Below, piece by piece: positions 60,172 to 64,000 of a DNA stretch of 64,000 nucleotides (position 1 is its first letter; each line of letters starts with the position of its first letter). The notes below the pieces were generated by a model. The model was not told the DNA's origin and ran no database searches. It worked only from the letters and a program-made list of their open reading frames with translations. Both the position numbers and the translations under genes were made by a program. The DNA comes from CAVQEK01 sp964596645. GTDB taxonomy: Bacteria > Bacteroidota > Bacteroidia > Cytophagales > Cyclobacteriaceae. Location: contig CAZQVB010000006.1 in NCBI GenBank assembly GCA_964596645.1, positions 91,186 through 155,185 of the forward strand, read 5' to 3'.

Positions 60172-60609
60172 ATGAAAAGACTACAAATAACAAGTGCCCT
60201 TCTCCTTGTATTCCTGGGTTGTTTCCAGGTACTAATGGCTCAAACTAAGCCCGATGACATTGTGGGCCTGTGGTTTACTGAAGACAAAGACGCAAAAATC
60301 AAGATTTATCCGCAAGACGGAAAATATTTTGGAAAGATCGTATGGCACAAAACAGGTCCGGAAATTTCTCCGTACGATGAAAACAATCCTGACGAAGAAT
60401 TGCGCAAGCAAAAGAAAATAGGCTTGGTGATGCTGCGCGATTTTGAATATGACGATGGAGAGTGGGAAGATGGTAAGATCTACGATCCTAAGAGCGGCAA
60501 AACCTATAGTTGCGTCATGAAGCTGAATGATGACGGGTCTCTGTATGTACGCGGCTACATCGGTGTTTCTTTTATAGGCCGAACCACCAATTGGACACGC
60601 GCCGACTAA
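60172..60609 (+). CDS. DUF2147 domain-containing protein
   Basis: The 145-residue protein has a signal peptide (about residues 1-23, ending LMAQ) and a DUF2147 domain: DIVGLWFTEDKDAKIKIYPQ, followed by GKYFGKIVWHK, and the C-terminal GYIGVSFIGRTTNWTRAD. These small periplasmic beta-barrel-like proteins are common in Bacteroidota and Proteobacteria without a known job. It is divergent from PdeM across 62 bp. No operon partner is close. Confidence 0.87.
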   Translation: MKRLQITSALLLVFLGCFQVLMAQTKPDDIVGLWFTEDKDAKIKIYPQDGKYFGKIVWHKTGPEISPYDENNPDEELRKQKKIGLVMLRDFEYDDGEWEDGKIYDPKSGKTYSCVMKLNDDGSLYVRGYIGVSFIGRTTNWTRAD

Positions 60610-60769
60610 GTGATGTGTAGTTGCTGCGCGGCAGCCCCTGCTTTTTCTTGACAATCACCTTTGCACACGAACACTAGCGGCACATTGCTGTTTAGCATGT
60701 TGGGCCGGTGCAGACCTGACGGTGTTGCTACAAAGTGGCCTCAAAGTTTTACAAATCGACGATGAGCAA

Positions 60770-61297
60770 ATGAAAAAAATCACATTAGGCGCCGGATGCT
60801 TCTGGTGCGTAGAGGCGGTATTTCAACGCCTGTCTGGCGTTCAAGAAGTCGTTTCTGGATATACAGGCGGGGCAATCGCTAACCCTACGTACAAAGAAGT
60901 ATGTAGCGGCAAAACAGGGCACGCTGAAGTGGTTCAGGTCAGCTACGACGAAAGTAAAATATCTTTGGAAAACATATTGGAGGTATTTTTCAAAACGCAT
61001 GATCCGACAACGCTCAATCGCCAGGGAAACGATGTTGGCTCTCAATATCGCTCTGCTATATTTTATCATGACGATGAGCAAAGAGAAACTGCTGTGCGCG
61101 TCATAGAGGCATTAGTGCAGTCAGAGGCATTCGACAAACCCATCGTAACTGAAGTTGTGCCAATTAAAAATTTTTACAAAGCAGAGGATTATCACCAAAA
61201 TTATTTTGAGCAGAACGGACAACAACCATATTGTGACATGGTGATCAAGCCAAAACTCGAAAAATTTGAAAAAGCTTTTGCTCCGAGTCTTAAATAA
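60770..61297 (+). CDS. msrA: Peptide-methionine (S)-S-oxide reductase MsrA
   Basis: The 175-residue enzyme has the catalytic motif GAGCFWCVEAVFQ (Cys nucleophile at about residue 10), followed by GYTGGAIANPTYKEVCSGKTGHAEVVQV, all typical of MsrA. It reduces methionine-S-sulfoxide in proteins with thioredoxin. ATG 60770 fits the family; an upstream start at 60722 would add 16 residues. With Tpx 70 bp downstream it forms an oxidative-stress pair. There is no signal peptide, so it is cytosolic. Confidence 0.95.
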   Translation: MKKITLGAGCFWCVEAVFQRLSGVQEVVSGYTGGAIANPTYKEVCSGKTGHAEVVQVSYDESKISLENILEVFFKTHDPTTLNRQGNDVGSQYRSAIFYHDDEQRETAVRVIEALVQSEAFDKPIVTEVVPIKNFYKAEDYHQNYFEQNGQQPYCDMVIKPKLEKFEKAFAPSLK

Positions 61298-61308
61298 ATG
61301 AGCATAAA

Positions 61309-61338
61309 TTGAATTGGCCTATTTTTATTTAATGTTTG
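61309..61338 (+). promoter_or_regulatory. Possible promoter of tpx
   Basis: TTG at 61309-61311, an 18-bp spacer, and TAATGTTTG at 61330-61338 (one base longer than TAnnTTTG), 31 bp before the tpx start. It is weaker than the cold-shock promoter. Confidence 0.35.
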
Positions 61339-61369
61339 AGATATTTATAAACCTAACCATATAACACAT

Positions 61370-61870
61370 ATGTCTACCATTGCATTTAAAGGAAACGAAG
61401 TGAATACAGCCGGAAGCTTGCCAGAGGTGGGTAGCCAGGCGCCGGATTTTAAACTCACCAAAACCGATCTTAGCGACGTAGGTCTGCAGGAGTATAAGGG
61501 AAAGCGCATCGTTCTCAACATTTTTCCAAGCGTGGACACCGGCGTGTGTGCAGCTTCCGTCCGCCAGTTCAACCAGCGGGTGAGTGATTTGGACAATACA
61601 GTGGTGATCAGCGCCTCGAAAGATTTGCCTTTTGCCCATAAGCGATTTTGTGAAGCTGAAGGCATAAAAAACGTCGTCGCTACGTCGGAAATGCGAGATA
61701 CGTCCTTTTCGGATGCATATAAGGTAACCATGACCAATGGCCCATTGGCAGGATTATTTTCAAGAGCAGTGGTTGTGATCGATGAAAATGGTAAGGTAAC
61801 CTATACTGAGCAGGTGCCAGAGATTACCCAAGAGCCCGACTATGACAAAGTGATTGATGCATTGAAGTAA
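61370..61870 (+). CDS. tpx: Thiol peroxidase
   Basis: The 166-residue atypical 2-Cys peroxiredoxin has the peroxidatic cysteine in VDTGVCAASV (about residue 60) and the resolving cysteine in AHKRFCEAEG (about residue 94). It reduces hydrogen peroxide and organic peroxides, using thioredoxin. The start MSTIAFKGNEVNTAG is typical. It has its own terminator and may share a transcript with msrA. There is no signal peptide. Confidence 0.96.
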   Translation: MSTIAFKGNEVNTAGSLPEVGSQAPDFKLTKTDLSDVGLQEYKGKRIVLNIFPSVDTGVCAASVRQFNQRVSDLDNTVVISASKDLPFAHKRFCEAEGIKNVVATSEMRDTSFSDAYKVTMTNGPLAGLFSRAVVVIDENGKVTYTEQVPEITQEPDYDKVIDALK

Positions 61871-62321
61871 TTTTTGGTTAATCAAAAATTTGGCTGATTG
61901 TATCATTCATTCTAAACTTTTTAAAAGGCTGTTCCATACTCTTGGAGCCGCCTTTTTTAATTTGATCATTTTCCATTGACAGATACCTTGGGCAGCATCG
62001 GGAGATGTGTACTGAAAGAAATGTGGAGTAGAGCGATGACCGAATAATAATTTTTTCGTGATACTTAATTAATAGGTACTTACATACGTAAACAGAGTTT
62101 CGGTTTTAACCTGATTGTCTGCCTGCATTGAAAAATAATAAGATAATATTCAAAACAATCGGGTATGAGTAGCATGTTATCAGGCCAATTCACCATTTTA
62201 CTTGATGAATGTAGTTGCTCAATAGGACCAAAAGAAATTTGCTGAAAGATAATTAGGCCAAATGATTATCATATCTCTTGAGTTAAAGCAGTAATTTTAA
62301 ATCTTTTTTTAATTAAATAAT
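61871..62321. other. Intergenic region, 451 bp, AT-rich
   Basis: Spacer between tpx and the DUF2490 gene. Apart from the tpx terminator at its left end it holds no gene, repeat or RNA that I can support. It becomes very AT-rich towards 62.3 kb. Confidence 0.6.
61924..61958 (+). terminator. Terminator of tpx
   Basis: Imperfect 12-pair stem (AAGGCTGTTCCA with TGGAGCCGCCTT, one mismatch and one G-T pair) followed by TTTTTT, about 55 bp after the tpx stop. Confidence 0.75.
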
Positions 62322-62987
62322 ATGATCAAGAAGTCATTTCTGGTTTTCCTATTTATAACTGCTTCATTTAGCGTAATGCCTCAGGACAGTGATCTTGGAA
62401 ACTGGCTTATATTCTTTGGCGATAAAAAATTGAGTCCGAAATGGAATTGGCACTTCGAAGCGCAGTATCGAAATTATAATGCCATTGGTGATTTGGAGCA
62501 ACTTCTTTTAAGATCGGGAATTGGGTATAACCTCACAGAGAATAATAACAATGTGTTGCAGGGTTATGCCTACATACATAGCCAAAATTATATTGGAAAT
62601 GATGGAAGCAAGGACAAATCCGATGAGCACAGGTTATACCAGCAATTTATCACGAGGCAGCATTTCGGCCGTTTTTCTATTTTACATCGGTATCGTTTTG
62701 AGCAACGTTTTTTTGTAGATGATTTTCGCCTGCGATTGAGATATTTTATTGCAATAAACCTCCCTTTGAACAGTGCTGAAATGTCCGATAAAACATTTTA
62801 TTTATCGGCTTATAATGAAATATTTTTGAATACAGAGCAAAACAATGTGTTCGACCGAAACAGGCTCTATGGCGGTATTGGCTATAAATTAAATAATATG
62901 ATCAGGTGGGAGGCAGGATATATGAACCAATTTCTGAGCAATGGCAACCGGGATCAAATTAATCTCATAGCATTTCTTAATTTTTAA
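62322..62987 (+). CDS. DUF2490 outer-membrane-type protein
   Basis: The 221-residue protein has a signal peptide (about residues 1-20, ending VMPQ) and a DUF2490 domain. Strands such as LGNWLIFFGDKKLSPKWNWH and FEAQYRNYNAIG alternate in the way of a small outer-membrane barrel; the protein ends in a phenylalanine (LIAFLNF), as barrels do. The role is unknown. The gene is far more AT-rich than most of the window. It ends 15 bp before the carbonic anhydrase gene and is probably co-transcribed with it. Confidence 0.82.
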   Translation: MIKKSFLVFLFITASFSVMPQDSDLGNWLIFFGDKKLSPKWNWHFEAQYRNYNAIGDLEQLLLRSGIGYNLTENNNNVLQGYAYIHSQNYIGNDGSKDKSDEHRLYQQFITRQHFGRFSILHRYRFEQRFFVDDFRLRLRYFIAINLPLNSAEMSDKTFYLSAYNEIFLNTEQNNVFDRNRLYGGIGYKLNNMIRWEAGYMNQFLSNGNRDQINLIAFLNF

Positions 62988-63002
62988 CTAAACTATAAGG
63001 GT

Positions 63003-63773
63003 ATGAAAATGAGAGGAGCAATGTTTTCTATGAGTTTATTAGCCATGCTAAGCGCTTGTAGTGATGGTAATGTGCAATCAGATGATAATGCTGGCGAGCA
63101 GCAGCTATCTGAGCAGCAGGTATATGAACAACCTAAAAAAATGGAGCCACTTGTGGAAAAAGTGCTCACAGCAGAAGAACAAGCAGCCCTAACTCCGGAA
63201 GAAGTAATAGTGCTATTCAAGGAAGGCAATCAGCGATTTATTAACAATGATCTTACAGCACGTGATCATTCAGAACAGGTAAGATTAAGTACAAATGCAC
63301 AGTTTCCTAAAGCGATTGTTCTCTCTTGTGTCGATAGCAGAGTGCCTGTCGAAGATGTATTTGACCGGGGAATTGGAGATATTTTCGTTGCGAGGGTGGC
63401 TGGTAATTTTGTTAACGAAGATATTTTGGGCAGTATGGAATTTGCTTGTAAAGTGTCTGGTTCTAAGCTTATTTTGGTGATGGGTCATGAAAATTGTGGA
63501 GCTGTGAAGGCGGCAATCGGCGATGTGAAGCTTGGTAATATCACAAACATGCTTACAAAAATAGAGCCCGCAGTTGAATCTACGAAGTATATAGGTGAGA
63601 GAACTGCGTCGAATACTGAATTTCTACATTTAGTTACAGTAAGTAATGTGCAAAATGCTATGAAGGAAATAGAATTGAAGAGCCCTATTCTAAAAGAAAT
63701 GGTTGATAACGGTGAGATTCAAATTATAGGAGCTGTGTATGATATGGATACTGGTAAGGTTAATTTCTTATAA
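63003..63773 (+). CDS. Beta-class carbonic anhydrase, predicted lipoprotein
   Basis: The 256-residue protein starts with a lipoprotein signal (LLAMLSACSDGN, lipidated Cys at about residue 19), a Gln/Glu-rich spacer and a beta-carbonic anhydrase domain. The zinc ligands are visible: Cys with its Asp-Arg dyad in LSCVDSRVPVEDVFD, and His-x2-Cys in GHENCGAV. The enzyme hydrates CO2 reversibly. Most beta-class enzymes are cytoplasmic; the lipid anchor would place this one in the periplasm or on the surface. AT content is high, like that of the DUF2490 gene upstream. The start at ATG 63003 is followed by MRG and fits a signal peptide. Confidence 0.92.
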   Translation: MKMRGAMFSMSLLAMLSACSDGNVQSDDNAGEQQLSEQQVYEQPKKMEPLVEKVLTAEEQAALTPEEVIVLFKEGNQRFINNDLTARDHSEQVRLSTNAQFPKAIVLSCVDSRVPVEDVFDRGIGDIFVARVAGNFVNEDILGSMEFACKVSGSKLILVMGHENCGAVKAAIGDVKLGNITNMLTKIEPAVESTKYIGERTASNTEFLHLVTVSNVQNAMKEIELKSPILKEMVDNGEIQIIGAVYDMDTGKVNFL

Positions 63774-63943
63774 TGATATATGCAGGTCGGTGACTGAAAT
63801 AAATACAGCGATCTGTTTAATCCAAGTGGTAGATTGAGAGTGATTATGGGATAATCTTTAATTGGAACAGGAATAACAAGGTTTGTACACAGGCAATGTT
63901 GTGCAAAATGTTAGTCAATGTCAACGAGTTACTTTCAAAGCAC

Positions 63944-63978
63944 AAAAAAACCCGATACAGCGTGTATCGGGTTTTTTT
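63944..63978. terminator. Bidirectional terminator between carbonic anhydrase and tRNA
   Basis: Stem CCCGATAC / GTATCGGG with loop AGCGT, flanked by A7 and T7 runs, so it works on both strands. On the minus strand it directly follows the tRNA 3' end. Confidence 0.85.
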
Positions 63979-63979
63979 G

Positions 63980-64000
63980 TGGGCCCACCTGGGCTCGAAC
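63980..64000 (-). tRNA. tRNA, 3' end only (cut by window edge)
   Basis: On the minus strand the sequence reads G-TTCGAGC-CCAGG-TGGGCCC-A. This is the T-loop, the 3' side of the T-stem, the 3' acceptor strand and discriminator base A. The 5' acceptor strand should therefore be GGGCCCA. CCA is not encoded. The anticodon lies outside the window; the GGGCCCA acceptor is compatible with an isoleucine or similar tRNA, but this cannot be decided. Confidence 0.75.

Noticed and set aside
60622..60650. Hairpin GCTGC-GCG-GCAGC after the DUF2147 gene
   Set aside because: The stem is short and the T-run is separated from it, so a terminator is not supported.

Overview
The window reads as the chromosome of a gliding-type Bacteroidota bacterium, most likely of the Cytophagales kind. 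It carries gldA, gldF, gldG and gldC, a type IX secretion plug protein, a 2619-residue surface protein with a gliding-associated C-terminal sorting domain, SusC-style TonB receptor architecture, a DUF3276 (PUR-like) protein and the typical ftsX-DUF3098-uppP-truB-ribF operon. Several promoters fit the Bacteroidota pattern TTG-N17-21-TAnnTTTG. Base composition is near 50 % G+C in most genes. It is visibly lower in the cas6 gene (43.2 kb) and in the last two genes (62.3-63.8 kb). There is one assembly gap (128 N, 19721-19848).

Region by region. 1-7.8 kb, all minus: gldA-gldF-gldG, then a DUF4340 protein, a glucosaminidase, a polysaccharide deacetylase and a truncated unknown gene. This is a gliding ABC system followed by cell-wall enzymes. 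7.9-12.4 kb: a 1520-residue CheB-CheR-PAS-GAF-PAS-histidine kinase-receiver hybrid. 12.7-16 kb: a HAD phosphatase, a cold-shock protein with a clear promoter and terminator, a cluster of 8-nt-period repeats, and GTP-dependent PEP carboxykinase. 16.1-21.7 kb: a phosphoglycosyl transferase, an acetyltransferase, an aminotransferase and a 4,6-dehydratase that together match the PglC/D/E/F bacillosamine pathway, followed by a WecA-like transferase. 21.7-28.6 kb: an outer-membrane barrel, a Gfo/Idh oxidoreductase, a TonB receptor, a thioesterase, and an APS reductase coupled to a sugar-nucleotide-type SDR.

29.1-37.5 kb: a small SprB-repeat protein and the giant adhesin with eight near-identical repeats, a PKD domain, a cohesin-like domain and a type IX sorting domain. 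37.5-43 kb: a LuxC-type acyl-CoA reductase, a ferredoxin, a DUF58 protein, the PUR-like protein, an AI-2E family permease and YchF. 43.2-48.2 kb: an orphan Cas6, the T9SS plug protein, then an ECF sigma factor overlapping a protein that appears to have an inner-membrane anchor and a C-terminal outer-membrane barrel, and a lipoprotein. 48.3-54.2 kb: ABC-F, DUF2911, dCMP deaminase, EamA transporter, GldC and an EEP-family lipoprotein. 54.2-59.3 kb: the ribF/truB/uppP/ftsX operon and a second sigma/anti-sigma pair. 59.4-64 kb: a PdeM-like phosphoesterase, DUF2147, MsrA, Tpx, DUF2490, a lipoprotein beta-carbonic anhydrase, and the 3' end of a tRNA on the minus strand.

No CRISPR array, insertion sequence, prophage or rRNA gene is visible. 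The strongest candidates for something not yet described are the Cas6 without any CRISPR context and the sigma factor coupled to an apparently envelope-spanning partner.
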